Assembly (NCBI RefSeq): GCF_002806975.1
Contig: NZ_NIHD01000008.1
Location: 62,001 to 126,000 of the forward strand
Length of the DNA: 64,000 nucleotides
Direction: 5' to 3'
Source: Marinobacter aromaticivorans
GTDB lineage: Bacteria > Pseudomonadota > Gammaproteobacteria > Pseudomonadales > Oleiphilaceae
Shown: piece by piece, positions 47,801-55,596 of the stretch
How positions within the stretch are numbered: position 1 is the stretch's first letter
Layout: each line of letters starts with the position of its first letter
Program-made: the position numbers and the translations under genes
Notes under the pieces: model-generated
What the model was told of the DNA's origin: nothing
Databases searched by the model: none
What the model saw: the letters and a program-made list of their open reading frames with translations, nothing else

Positions 47801-49394
47801 CGATCCGCTGGAAATGGACCGGTATTCGTCCATCCAGCAGTTGTCGCGGGCGTTAACCGAATCCTCCTCGGACCTCGCGGATCTGCGCGAAACCCTTTCC
47901 GACCGGGTGCGCGACACAGAAACCCTGCTGGTTCAGCAGTCCCGCATCAACACGGAGCTCCAGGAAGGTCTGATGAAGACCCGGATGATTCCGTTTGCTT
48001 CCATGGTGCCCCGGTTGCGCAGGATTGTTCGCCAGACCAGCGGTGAACTGGGTAAGAAGGTGGAATTCGATGTGCGCAATGCTGAAGGCGAAATGGATCG
48101 CAATATCCTGGAGCGCATGATTCCGCCACTGGAGCACATGCTGCGGAACGCCATCGATCACGGCATAGAAAGCCCGGAGCAGCGCCGCAAAACCGGCAAG
48201 CCGGAAGCGGGTGAGGTCACCTTGTCACTGGCCCGGGAAGGCGGCGACGTGGTTTTGCGCATGGCAGATGACGGCGCTGGCATTCCCTCCGCGGTTATTC
48301 GGGAAAAAGCCATCCGCCAGGGCCTGTTGCGGGCGGATGAAGAACTTTCGGAGCGGGAAATCCTGCAGTTTATTCTGCAGCCCGGGTTCTCCACCGCCCA
48401 GCAGGTTACCCAGATTTCCGGTCGGGGTGTGGGCATGGATGTGGTCGCCAGCGAGATCAAGCAGCTTGGCGGCAGCCTGGATATCGAATCGCAGCTTGGC
48501 CGGGGCACCGTATTTACTGTGCGTTTGCCCTTTACCGTTTCGGTGAATCGTGCGCTGATGGTGGCCACGGGGGAAGACTTCTACGCCATACCACTGAACA
48601 CCATCGAAGGCATTGTGCGGGTCAGCACCTACGAGCTTGAGGAATACTACAAGCCGGATGCGCCCATGTACGAATATGCAGGCCGGGAGTATCGCCTGCA
48701 GTATCTCGGCAGCCTGCTGAACAGTGATCACCACCCCAAACTACAGGGCCAGGCTCTGCCACTGCCGGTGATTCTGGTTCGGGGCGCAGAACAGCCGATG
48801 GCCCTGCAGGTAGATAACCTGATGGGTAGCCGGGAAATCGTTGTTAAATCCCTGGGCCCGCAGTTCAGTTCCGTTCGTGGCGTCTCCGGTGCCACCATTC
48901 TGGGTGATGGTAACGTGGTTGTCATTCTCGACCTGCCGGCCATGATCCGTTCCGACATATTGTCTGAGCGCCAGCGCCTGGCGGATCTTGAAAAAGCCCG
49001 TGAAGCGGTGCGCCAGCAAGAACGGGCGACCGTTGTGATGGTTGTGGACGATTCGGTTACCGTTCGCAAGGTGACTTCCCGCCTGCTGGAGCGCAATGGC
49101 ATGGAAGTTATCACGGCGAAAGATGGCCTGGATGCGGTCGCCCAGCTGCAGGACCACAAACCGGACATCATGCTGCTGGATATCGAGATGCCGCGCATGG
49201 ATGGTTTCGAGGTGGCCAGTTTCGTAAGACACGACGACAACCTCAGCGACATGCCCATCTGCATGATCACCTCCCGGACCGGTGAGAAACACCGTGAGCG
49301 GGCACTGGCCATCGGCGTCAACGAATACCTCGGCAAACCCTTCCAGGAGACCGATTTGCTGAAGACCATCGAACGGCTGACCGGTAATCAGTGA
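41853..49394 (+). CDS. chpA: Hybrid histidine kinase ChpA (PilL) of the Pil-Chp system
   Basis: A 2513-residue CheA-type kinase, similar in size to Pseudomonas ChpA. Seven canonical HPt sites with H-T-L-K-G-S/G lie at about His 658, 837, 996, 1331, 1503, 1652 and 1794. Two divergent modules have a His in the right place (HQVHGTLQM at 49, LHSIQGGLS at 485), and at least one more HPt-like region looks degenerate. The kinase core follows: dimerisation helix LLDELVNLAGETSITRG near 1913, N box HMLRNAIDHGIESP near 2095, GRGVGMDVV; then a CheW domain (about 2240-2370) and a receiver with Asp2443 in IMLLDIEMPRMDG. It passes phosphate to PilG and PilH. Confidence 0.97.
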   Translation: MGNHHDSIALDWVRGEIQDTLTQGQHALEAYVENREDTARLRFCLNYLHQVHGTLQMVELYGAALLTEEMEKLTQAVLDNRVTSVDEAVNVLMQAILQLPQYLEHLGSSQDDFPMVLLPLLNDLRAARGDSLLSDTSLFKPDLGPSRMRVASKVSQRLQDPKVLGHIRKLRQMYQFALAGIIRDDDLDAQFVYLQKVIHRLIRLCNNTPRGELWKAAAAFVDTLQARANPVNAAVKALLRELDSEIRRLTDEHRDILAQPAPDALLKHLLYYVARARDLDSERVRELRSRYRLEQALPSEDDVDAARTRVSGPGREAIHSVVIALNEELAKLKDQLDLFVRSELRQNSELEDLLPGMVQVGNTLAVLGLGIPRKVITEQTELIETLSSQAQPVDDGTLMDIAGALLYVEASLAGLDSDRQPERIETGRDSLPVHFNQGSRELGEASGALLRESRNTLEQVKSAVINFIASQWDAREIEHVPGLLHSIQGGLSLVPLERVSSMLASAERYISDVLLSDRHVPDWKQLDTLADAITSIEYYLERLAEGISDNEDILRIAEESLARLGFPVGEEPTWGTEPEPEVPVVEPLADDEPAMAASMPAGQPEAKASDEELLDDEILAIFVEEAEEVLETIQEFYPRLRQSHDDRLALTEVRRAFHTLKGSGRLVGATSLGELAWSVENLLNGVIDQSIKPNDDLFSLVDEVNARIPSLIHEFREGQTTGDVAGLIERAQAMATTRRSDDEPTMVPEAADEHLTEPAAYLSESMADLPEPMAESSAEPDPASDGGQQDDLIDDEILEIFVEEAGEVLETIREYLPMLLRQHDDRSALSEVRRAFHTLKGSGRMVGALAVGELAWSIENMLNRVIDGSIFMNDDIASLLEEATGVLPALVDDFENHRQPSVDPSALEARATALANGEIPDTSTMPAAEAEDMSGTTAAGAPDIDYGADEGAVDPVLLDIFESETETHLQTLKDFLASAGDKSNVSYTDNLSRALHTLKGSAHTAGIAPIAAVIAPLERFIKESRAQNLRADRDVLSLLETACDFLTKGLAQIRQEPQASLPGTEAFLEKLEYVSNDRLRTYSEDTSTDGQQPAPPQLVQLFRNDGLDIVLDADLILAQWQESPQDRSSLHRLTAELAHLTDAASDAGLPDIAALSGALQEVYAAALARNQAPDAAFFATMLNAHEHLINMMDQVAAGLATESGDELVSGLEALTRALSAPEAEVRSAFDQEFTDDLEEIDLSFDMDELETADTPASGVDAQPWPELPLPETNWAEDEGTDASASELDEELAEIFLDEARDLIDSTAEALQSWSEATGNLDILRLLQRDLHTLKGGARLADISAVGDLAHELENLFEGLTEQRLSINEDLSDLLFRCHDRLAGMIENMEAKEPPRPAPDLIGEIRAYMDNTTGSRPVTDVTGSDEPESAASDDGVPPWPELAEPEEPGEGERCDDLSHLDPELIGIFLEEAYDLINSTGSALHTWSEDPSNRSVAAELQRDVHTLKGGARMAGVEAIGDLTHVLEDLFEKVAEGRLEANGAMNDLLFACHDRLAQMVEQVATRKPCPPASDLVAQVEAIVQGEATPDVAGPSDTNIPAQPPETLSVETDDNLTGIFLDEGLEIYDAISECLDQWREEPRLMDGVAQLQQELHTLKGGARLSDVDPVADLAEAWSGALDALISNPGNQKLLLALSDRGLGELKSMLDRLREGVEPVADPELLTAFNNAQSQDTSTAEPSAEDPATASQDAVDPEILEIFLEEAGEIMDQLEQLLADWRKEPANNHFNQEAQRALHTLKGGARLSQLSLLGDKAHALEARLIDLDGNAPDESQWQAITEAHDGIIALVAEIRDKAASEVAAPAPAPEPTHAETARELAEAHTAEPAPRPARAKARSRMPDAQRMAQETIRVSASLLDELVNLAGETSITRGRLEQQSSDFGHTLDEMAATIERLREQLRRMEIETEAQILFSAEKEHGPDYGDDFDPLEMDRYSSIQQLSRALTESSSDLADLRETLSDRVRDTETLLVQQSRINTELQEGLMKTRMIPFASMVPRLRRIVRQTSGELGKKVEFDVRNAEGEMDRNILERMIPPLEHMLRNAIDHGIESPEQRRKTGKPEAGEVTLSLAREGGDVVLRMADDGAGIPSAVIREKAIRQGLLRADEELSEREILQFILQPGFSTAQQVTQISGRGVGMDVVASEIKQLGGSLDIESQLGRGTVFTVRLPFTVSVNRALMVATGEDFYAIPLNTIEGIVRVSTYELEEYYKPDAPMYEYAGREYRLQYLGSLLNSDHHPKLQGQALPLPVILVRGAEQPMALQVDNLMGSREIVVKSLGPQFSSVRGVSGATILGDGNVVVILDLPAMIRSDILSERQRLADLEKAREAVRQQERATVVMVVDDSVTVRKVTSRLLERNGMEVITAKDGLDAVAQLQDHKPDIMLLDIEMPRMDGFEVASFVRHDDNLSDMPICMITSRTGEKHRERALAIGVNEYLGKPFQETDLLKTIERLTGNQ

Positions 49395-50461
49395 TGACCG
49401 GCCTTGGCGGTCGGGCTCAGGTCGGAATCGTGTCGGACGTAGTCCTGCAGCGACACCGTCTGCAGGAAGCCGTTGCCAGGTTTGGCCTGGAGGTGTGTTT
49501 TTCCGGGGACCCCGAGCGGTTGCAGGATTATCCGGATTTTCCGGAAGCCGGGCTCTGGCTTGTCACTCTGGAAGACGAAGCGGATCACCCTGCCCTGTTC
49601 GACTTTTTGCTGGAGAATACCGAGGCGCCGATCCTGTTCGGACTGGACCAGGCACCCGGAACCGGCAGCCCGGAGTACTTCCGCTGGGAGCGAAGGCTTC
49701 TGGACAAGCTTGAGCAGCAACTTGGAGAGCTTTCACAACTGGACTCCAGGGCCAGCATCGAAGAACTGGAAACACAGATACCGCAAAGCCCGGTGCCGTC
49801 GCAGCTCCCGCAATGGTTAACATCCGCAGCCCGGGGCACTGTTGCAGAAGAGATCTGGGTTCTGTGTGCTTCATTGGGTGGCCCGGAGGCAGTGAAGACG
49901 TTCCTGGATAATCTGCCACCGGGTCTGCCTGCGGGCTTTATATACGCCCAGCATATTGACGGCAATTTTGCCGAGGTGCTCACCCGTGTACTTGGCCGCC
50001 ACGCGCATTACAAACTGCGGCACGCGGAAGAGAATTACCGGATAAAAAACGGCGATGTGGTACTGATGCCGGTTGAACGTGAGTGGAAATTTGACAGTAC
50101 CGGTGTGCTGACCGAACAGAACAGCCCCTGGCCCGGCCCTTACGGCCCGTCTATTGACCAGGTGTTGCTGAACACAGCAGACCACTACGGTGCCCACTGC
50201 CACGCCATCCTGTTTTCCGGCATGGGTAACGACGGCGCGATTGCCGCCCCCTTGCTCAAAGCCTACGGTAGCCGGATCTGGGTTCAGGAGAGCGCCAGTT
50301 GCGGCAACAGCTCAATGCCGGATTCCGTGGCCGCCACCGGCTGTGCCAGCTTTTCTGGCACACCGGAGGAGCTGGCCCGGGAACTGGTCAAAACCATCGA
50401 AAATTCCTGCCTTCTCAAAGGTCGGCAGAAACGGCGCTCCGCTGGAGGACAAAAGCAATGA
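49394..50461 (+). CDS. chpB: CheB-type methylesterase ChpB
   Basis: A protein of about 355 residues. The C-terminal CheB domain has the catalytic Ser in LCASLGGPEAV, His in YAQHIDGNFAEVL and Asp in FSGMGNDGAIA. The N-terminal ~120 residues replace the receiver of classical CheB with a degenerate fold that lacks the acidic pocket, as in Pseudomonas ChpB. It should demethylate PilJ, opposing PilK. Its ATG shares one base with the chpA stop (TGATG). Confidence 0.92.
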   Translation: MTGLGGRAQVGIVSDVVLQRHRLQEAVARFGLEVCFSGDPERLQDYPDFPEAGLWLVTLEDEADHPALFDFLLENTEAPILFGLDQAPGTGSPEYFRWERRLLDKLEQQLGELSQLDSRASIEELETQIPQSPVPSQLPQWLTSAARGTVAEEIWVLCASLGGPEAVKTFLDNLPPGLPAGFIYAQHIDGNFAEVLTRVLGRHAHYKLRHAEENYRIKNGDVVLMPVEREWKFDSTGVLTEQNSPWPGPYGPSIDQVLLNTADHYGAHCHAILFSGMGNDGAIAAPLLKAYGSRIWVQESASCGNSSMPDSVAATGCASFSGTPEELARELVKTIENSCLLKGRQKRRSAGGQKQ

Positions 50462-50919
50462 ATGACAACAGCCAAACCCTCTCCTGCGTCATGATTCCCG
50501 TGAGCAGGCGGCAGCTTTTGCTGCCCAACGTATCCATTGCAGAAGTTGTGGATTACGCCTGTAACGACGCGGGCACAGAAACACCGGGCTGGCTGGCCGG
50601 TCGCCTGGACTGGCGTGGACTGAACCTGCCGGTTATCTCTTACGATGCCGCCAATGGCGGAGCCCTCTCGGTGCCCGGTGAAAACCGGGGCCGGATCGTG
50701 GTACTCAACACCATCAGTGATGCCCGCAGCGACCTTCGCTTTATGGCACTGATCACCCAGGGCATTCCCAGCCAGGTGCGTATTACCAGGGAACAGGTCA
50801 AGCGGCTGGACGGTGAGACCGGCCCCGCCGATCTTATGCAGGTAGATGTGGATGGCGAGGCCGCCTGGATTCCAGACCTGGACTATCTGGAATCTCTTGC
50901 GAGGGAATCGGAAGCCTGA
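50458..50919 (+). CDS. chpC: CheW-like adaptor ChpC
   Basis: A 153-residue CheW-domain protein. The segments LLPNVSIAEVVDYA, WLAGRLDWRGLNLPVISYD and RIVVLNTISDARSDLRFMALI fit ChpC. In Pseudomonas it links additional receptors or inputs to ChpA and is dispensable for basal twitching. The ATG overlaps the chpB stop by four bases (ATGA). It is the last gene of the cluster; no terminator was recognised before zur. Confidence 0.92.
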   Translation: MNDNSQTLSCVMIPVSRRQLLLPNVSIAEVVDYACNDAGTETPGWLAGRLDWRGLNLPVISYDAANGGALSVPGENRGRIVVLNTISDARSDLRFMALITQGIPSQVRITREQVKRLDGETGPADLMQVDVDGEAAWIPDLDYLESLARESEA

Positions 50920-50980
50920 GCAGGAGACAGTAGCCTGTGAAGGATGCCTCCTCTGGCTCATGGCACAGGGATCCATGCAA

Positions 50981-50998
50981 ATGTTATAATGTTGCAAA
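50981..50998 (+). promoter_or_regulatory. Candidate Zur operator upstream of zur-znuCB
   Basis: ATGTTATAATGTTGCAAA begins like the gammaproteobacterial Zur box (left half ATGTTATA is a full match) but its right half is degenerate. It lies 18 bases before the zur start and contains TATAAT, so a repressor bound here would block the promoter. Autoregulation of the zur-znuCB operon is inferred. Confidence 0.5.
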
Positions 50999-51016
50999 CT
51001 CTGCAGGATCCCCATC

Positions 51017-51508
51017 ATGTCTGCCCGCGCACTGCCGTATCGCCCCCACAATCACGACGCCTGTGTCAGTCAGGCCCTGGCTGATGCCAGGTCCATTTGC
51101 CGCAAGCAGAATGCCCGCCTGACTCCGACCCGCGAACGGGTGCTGGAACTGATCTGGCAATCCCATAAGCCCCTGGGGGCCTATGATGTGCTTGCAAAGC
51201 TTACCGCCGAGGGCCACAACGCTGCGCCACCAACGGTATATCGGGCGCTGGATTTCCTGCAACAATACGGGCTGGTGCATCGCATCGCCTCACTTAACGC
51301 CTTTACCGGTTGCGCCCATGCCGGTGAGCAACACACCGGCATGTTTCTTATCTGCCGGGCCTGCGGCAATGTGCTGGAACTGATGGACCCGTCGGTAGCC
51401 AGGGCAATCGAAACTGCTGCCAACGCAGAAACTTTCCGTACGGAAACCATCACACTGGAGGTTGCCGGCCTGTGCCCGGGTTGTCAGGCGGGGCAGCATC
51501 ATGAATGA
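51017..51508 (+). CDS. zur: Zinc uptake regulator Zur (Fur family)
   Basis: A 163-residue Fur-family repressor. The winged helix begins LTPTRERVLELIWQSHKPLGAYDVL and includes PPTVYRALDFLQQYGLVHRI. Two C-x-x-C pairs, CRACG and CPGC, form the structural zinc site. The FTGCAHAGEQHTGMFLIC segment and the location before znuC favour Zur over Fur. It binds DNA with zinc and represses uptake genes. Its stop overlaps the znuC start by 8 bases. Confidence 0.93.
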   Translation: MSARALPYRPHNHDACVSQALADARSICRKQNARLTPTRERVLELIWQSHKPLGAYDVLAKLTAEGHNAAPPTVYRALDFLQQYGLVHRIASLNAFTGCAHAGEQHTGMFLICRACGNVLELMDPSVARAIETAANAETFRTETITLEVAGLCPGCQAGQHHE

Positions 51509-52313
51509 AACGCTGGTTGCCATCGAAAATCTATCCGTCCGTTTTGACGGGCGCACGGTGGTTGATCGTGTCAATCTGGCACTGCATCGTGGCGACATCA
51601 TTACCATCATCGGGCCAAATGGCGCCGGCAAAACCACGCTGATCAAAGCCATTCTGGGTATACAGGCCGCTACCAGTGGCCGGATCATGCGCGCAAAAGG
51701 CCTGGTCATCGGTTACGTACCCCAGCACCTGCATCTGGAATCGACGCTGCCGTTGAGTGTTAAACGCTTCATGCAACTCAGTGGCCAGCCGCTGGCCCGT
51801 TGCATTTCTGCACTGGAACGAACCGGAGTCAGCCATCTGCTCGAAGCTTCGGTACACCATCTTTCCGGAGGCGAGCAGCAGCGGCTCCTGCTGGCCAGGG
51901 CACTGGTTCGTAAACCCGATCTTCTGGTTCTCGACGAGCCTGCCCAGGGCGTTGACATCAATGGCCAGGCGGCACTTTACGACCTCATTCGCCAGTTGCG
52001 GGACGAGCTGAACTGTGGCGTTATCATGATTTCCCATGATTTGCATCTGGTGATGGCGGCCACCGACAAGGTGATCTGCCTGAACCAGCACGTGTGCTGC
52101 AGTGGTTACCCTGCCGATATCTCCCACGATCCGGCCTTTATTGAGACCTTTGGCCGGCCAGTGGCCGAATCCCTGGCGGTTTATCATCACCACCACAACC
52201 ACAGCCACGACCTGCACGGCAACGTGGTGGGGTCCGGGCCCTCGCGCTCAGTCACCGGTCATGACGAAAGCCATGCAGAGCGCCAAGAGGGGTGTCAGCA
52301 TGAGCATCATTGA
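51501..52313 (+). CDS. znuC: Zinc ABC transporter ATP-binding protein ZnuC
   Basis: A 270-residue ABC ATPase. Walker A IGPNGAGKTTLIKAIL, signature [16 protein letters not shown] and Walker B LLVLDEPAQGVD are intact. The C-terminal ~50 residues are rich in His (HHHHNHSHD and a last CQHEHH), which could buffer zinc. The ATG at 51501 lies inside the zur end. It pairs with ZnuB. Confidence 0.95.
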   Translation: MNETLVAIENLSVRFDGRTVVDRVNLALHRGDIITIIGPNGAGKTTLIKAILGIQAATSGRIMRAKGLVIGYVPQHLHLESTLPLSVKRFMQLSGQPLARCISALERTGVSHLLEASVHHLSGGEQQRLLLARALVRKPDLLVLDEPAQGVDINGQAALYDLIRQLRDELNCGVIMISHDLHLVMAATDKVICLNQHVCCSGYPADISHDPAFIETFGRPVAESLAVYHHHHNHSHDLHGNVVGSGPSRSVTGHDESHAERQEGCQHEHH

Positions 52314-53118
52314 TGCGGTACTGGGTGATTTTTTCTGGCGCGCACTTATTGGCGGTTTCGGGGTGGCTCTGATCGCAGGGCCGCTGGGTTGCTTTGTAGT
52401 GTGGCGCCGCATGGCCTATTTCGGCGACACCCTGGCTCACTCGGCACTGCTGGGTATAGCTCTCAGCTTTCTGATCAGTGTTCCCCTGAATCTCGGGGTT
52501 ATCATTACCAGCGTTGTCCTGGCCATTGCCCTGATGCTGTTTTCCCGCAATAAAACCCTTGCTACAGACACCCTGCTGGGCATTCTTGCCCACAGTGCAC
52601 TGGCCATAGGTCTGGTGACCCTGAGCTTTATGCCCCATGTACGGATTGATCTGACCGGCCTGCTGTTCGGCGACCTTCTGGCCATGAATCGCAACGACCT
52701 GCTCTGGATTTACGGCGGTGCGGTTATCATCCTTGCACTTTTAATCCTGCTTTGGCGTGGCTTGCTCATGAGTACCATCCACGAAGAAATGGCAAGGGTG
52801 GAAGGGATCCCGGTTGAGCGCCTGCGCCTGCTGCTGATGCTGATGTTTGCGCTGGTGATCGCCGTTGCCATGAAAATGGTAGGCGTTCTGCTGATTACGG
52901 CGTTGCTGATCATTCCTGCCGCCACCGCCCGCAGGCTGGCCCGTACTCCGGAGCATATGGCGGCACTGGCTGTGGTGTTCGGGTTTGTTGCCGTGGGCGG
53001 TGGCCTGAGCATGTCGTGGTATCTGGATACGCCGGCCGGCCCCTCTGTTGTGGTAACGGCTTTTGCCACTTTCCTGGTGGTCTATGCCAGTGCTGGCCGG
53101 CTAGTGTTCAGGATCTGA
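52300..53118 (+). CDS. znuB: Zinc ABC transporter permease ZnuB
   Basis: A 272-residue membrane protein with 7-8 hydrophobic helices. LIAGPLGCFVVWRRMAYFGDTLAHSALLG near the N-terminus is the ABC-3 family signature, and MVGVLLITALLIIPAATARRLARTPE closes the family core. The start at 52300 overlaps znuC by 14 bases. The periplasmic binding protein znuA is not adjacent. Its 3' end overlaps the convergent hydrolase gene by 18 bases. Confidence 0.95.
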   Translation: MSIIDAVLGDFFWRALIGGFGVALIAGPLGCFVVWRRMAYFGDTLAHSALLGIALSFLISVPLNLGVIITSVVLAIALMLFSRNKTLATDTLLGILAHSALAIGLVTLSFMPHVRIDLTGLLFGDLLAMNRNDLLWIYGGAVIILALLILLWRGLLMSTIHEEMARVEGIPVERLRLLLMLMFALVIAVAMKMVGVLLITALLIIPAATARRLARTPEHMAALAVVFGFVAVGGGLSMSWYLDTPAGPSVVVTAFATFLVVYASAGRLVFRI

Positions 53119-54030
53119 ATGGCGCTTGCGGAACTCCCGGTAGGCGCCATACACCTCCCATGGACTTTCAAAATGCGGGTAATGCCCGACATTTCTGAGC
53201 TGCACGACATCCGCCTCCGGAATCAGCTCCTGATATCGCTGCGCCATGGCGGCACCGGAAACAGGGTCCGCGGTACCAGAAATCAGGCGCATGGGTTGCC
53301 TGGCATTCTGCAACGCCGAGACCCAGCGATGGCGGTGGCACCGGCGTTCTTCCATAAACTGGATCAGATGATGCAGGATCCCGCGGCCGTTGTTATAGGT
53401 TAACAGGTGCCAGAAGTCGTCCAAATCCTGCTGGTCGGGGAGGTTTTTACTGCCGAACAGCTTGAGAAAGCTGCGTTCGAAACTTCGCCGGGTAAGCGCC
53501 CGGCTAAGCAGCCCGCCCATGGGGCTGCGCAGCAGCTTCTGGATCATCAGGGGGTTATGCACTTCCGGGAACAGGGCTCCGTTGAGAAAGCAGACACTGG
53601 CAATCTGAAAGGGCAGTACTCCCTCCTGCTCGCGGGCCAACAGCTCCTGCGCAACACTGCAACCATAATCATGGGCCAGCAGATGCACCGCTTCCAGCCC
53701 CAGCCCTTCCAGCAGACCCTCAACCAGATCCGCCTGGTCTGCAATGCTGTAGGCATGCTCACGCGGCTTGTCAGAGAATCCGAAACCCAGCAAATCCGCA
53801 ACCAGGAGTTTGTTGTTCTGCACCAGCATGGGCCAGATCCGGTTCCAGTCCCAGCTTGCGGTAGGGAACCCGTGTATCAGCACCAGCGGCTCACCCTGCC
53901 CTCCCATGCGGCTGAATATGGCATGGCCTTCATAGAAGAACCATTTACCGCCCTGCTGCCATTCCTCGAGGCTGATCGATTCGCGGCGCGCAGCGCTTTC
54001 GTCCCTGATACCCGGCACCTGCTGTTCCAT
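53101..54030 (-). CDS. Alpha/beta hydrolase (haloalkane dehalogenase / epoxide hydrolase-like)
   Basis: A 309-residue hydrolase-fold protein. The oxyanion region is LVLIHGFPTASWDWNRIWP, the nucleophile elbow LLAHDYGCSVAQ with Asp as nucleophile, a later acid region SGTADPVSG, and the His in VGHYPHFE. An Asp nucleophile in H-D-Y-G is the pattern of epoxide hydrolases and haloalkane dehalogenases rather than Ser esterases; the substrate is unknown. The start at 54030 (MEQQVPGIRD) has GGGAGA upstream. It is divergent from folE. Confidence 0.85.
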   Translation of the reverse strand: MEQQVPGIRDESAARRESISLEEWQQGGKWFFYEGHAIFSRMGGQGEPLVLIHGFPTASWDWNRIWPMLVQNNKLLVADLLGFGFSDKPREHAYSIADQADLVEGLLEGLGLEAVHLLAHDYGCSVAQELLAREQEGVLPFQIASVCFLNGALFPEVHNPLMIQKLLRSPMGGLLSRALTRRSFERSFLKLFGSKNLPDQQDLDDFWHLLTYNNGRGILHHLIQFMEERRCHRHRWVSALQNARQPMRLISGTADPVSGAAMAQRYQELIPEADVVQLRNVGHYPHFESPWEVYGAYREFRKRHSDPEH

Positions 54031-54241
54031 GCGCTGTCTCCCATAAATCCTTCTTTCACCTGCGACTGTAGAATAAACCCCTCTGTGCTGCCACAGTCGT
54101 GCAGATTTACTGCGAAAACTGCCAACCATGACTGGTCTTTTCGGGAAGCGCCATCGTAAAGCGTAGAGATACCGGCCAATTTCACTTAAGCTTTGGCCCT
54201 TGCACCCTACCTCCGCATTACCAAGAGAACCGGAAAAGACT

Positions 54242-54811
54242 ATGAGCAAACTTCTTGAAGACCTCGCGGGGCACTACCGCGCCATCATCGACGGGCTGGG
54301 TGAAGACACCAACCGTGAAGGTCTGCAGGATACCCCCATGCGCGCTGCCAAGGCCATGCAGTTCCTCACCCGCGGTTACCAGCAGAATCTCGGTGATCTT
54401 GTGAACAACGCAGTGTTCGAGTCCGCAATGGATGAGATGGTCGTGGTTCAGGATATTGAACTCTACAGCATGTGTGAGCATCATATTCTGCCCTTTATCG
54501 GCAAGTGTCACATTGCCTATATCCCCCAGGGCCGGGTTCTGGGTCTGTCCAAGTTTGCGCGCATTGTCGATATGTACGCCCGCAGACTGCAGATCCAGGA
54601 AAACCTGACGCGCCAGATTGCCGAAGCCGTGGAAAGCGTGACCGACGCCAAGGGGGTGGCGGTGGTGATTGAAGCCCGGCACATGTGCATGATGATGCGT
54701 GGCGTGGAGAAACAGAACTCGATAATGAAAACGTCGGTGATGCTGGGCCAGTTCCGTAAATCCCAGGCCACGCGCACCGAATTTCTGCAACTGGTTGGAA
54801 ACAGGGGTTGA
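54242..54811 (+). CDS. folE: GTP cyclohydrolase I
   Basis: A 189-residue enzyme that converts GTP to dihydroneopterin triphosphate, the first step of folate and pterin synthesis. It has [19 protein letters not shown], the zinc-site [37 protein letters not shown] and the late [13 protein letters not shown]. The start at 54242 (MSKLLEDL) follows an AGAGAACCGG stretch. It is in an operon with folM. Confidence 0.97.
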   Translation: MSKLLEDLAGHYRAIIDGLGEDTNREGLQDTPMRAAKAMQFLTRGYQQNLGDLVNNAVFESAMDEMVVVQDIELYSMCEHHILPFIGKCHIAYIPQGRVLGLSKFARIVDMYARRLQIQENLTRQIAEAVESVTDAKGVAVVIEARHMCMMMRGVEKQNSIMKTSVMLGQFRKSQATRTEFLQLVGNRG

Positions 54812-54822
54812 GGCCGGAGCTT

Positions 54823-55596
54823 ATGGCGACACCAACTCCTGCCCCTGTGGCGGTAATCACCGGCGGTGCACGCCGCCTGGGCTACCACATCAGCCAGGCG
54901 CTGCTGGAGCGGGGATACCGGTTGTTCGTGCTGTACCGCAGCACAACACCGGAGCTGGAACAACTTGAATCCCGGGGCGTAGTCAGTATTCATGTGGATC
55001 TGGCCGAGCCCGGCAATGTGCAAGGGGCACTGGAGCGGATTCGGAGCCAGGCCCCGCATATCCACGTTCTGGTGAATAATGCTTCTGAATTCTATCCCGA
55101 CATGGCCGACACCCTCGATCTGGCGACCCAGACCAACCGGCTGTTCCAGATCAACAGTACCGCTCCGATGATGTTGATGCATGGCCTGCAGGCGCAACTT
55201 GTAACCGCCGCAAAAGCCCAGGGCACGCCTTCCCTGATTGTCAATATTACCGACATCTTCAGCGAGCGCCCCAACCCCCGGTTTGCCGCTTACTGCGCCT
55301 CCAAGGCTGCGCTTTCGAGCCTGACCCTGAGCTATGCGGGCAAGCTGGCACCGAATGTCAGGGTGAATGCCATTATGCCGGGCCCGATCGGTTTTCTGCC
55401 CAGCCACACAGACGATCAGAAGAAGCAGGTTCTGTCAGAGACCCTGTTGCCCCGGGAAGGTGGATTCCACAGCGTGGTGATTCAACTGCTGGCCCTGATC
55501 GACAATGATTTCATCACCGGCGCCCAGATTCCGGTGGATGGTGGCCGGCGCCTTGCCCAGGGAATGTCCATGCAGATCAATGGTGACGCGGGCTGA
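54823..55596 (+). CDS. folM: Short-chain reductase FolM-like (dihydromonapterin reductase)
   Basis: A 257-residue SDR enzyme. The NAD(P) motif is ITGGARRLGYHISQALLERGY, the structural NNASEF and the catalytic YCASKAALSSL are present. The segment VRVNAIMPGPIGFLPSH is typical. FolM acts on dihydromonapterin or dihydrofolate and often travels with folE. The ATG at 54823 is chosen by its GGAG site. The last 162 bases overlap folK on the opposite strand. Confidence 0.88.
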   Translation: MATPTPAPVAVITGGARRLGYHISQALLERGYRLFVLYRSTTPELEQLESRGVVSIHVDLAEPGNVQGALERIRSQAPHIHVLVNNASEFYPDMADTLDLATQTNRLFQINSTAPMMLMHGLQAQLVTAAKAQGTPSLIVNITDIFSERPNPRFAAYCASKAALSSLTLSYAGKLAPNVRVNAIMPGPIGFLPSHTDDQKKQVLSETLLPREGGFHSVVIQLLALIDNDFITGAQIPVDGGRRLAQGMSMQINGDAG

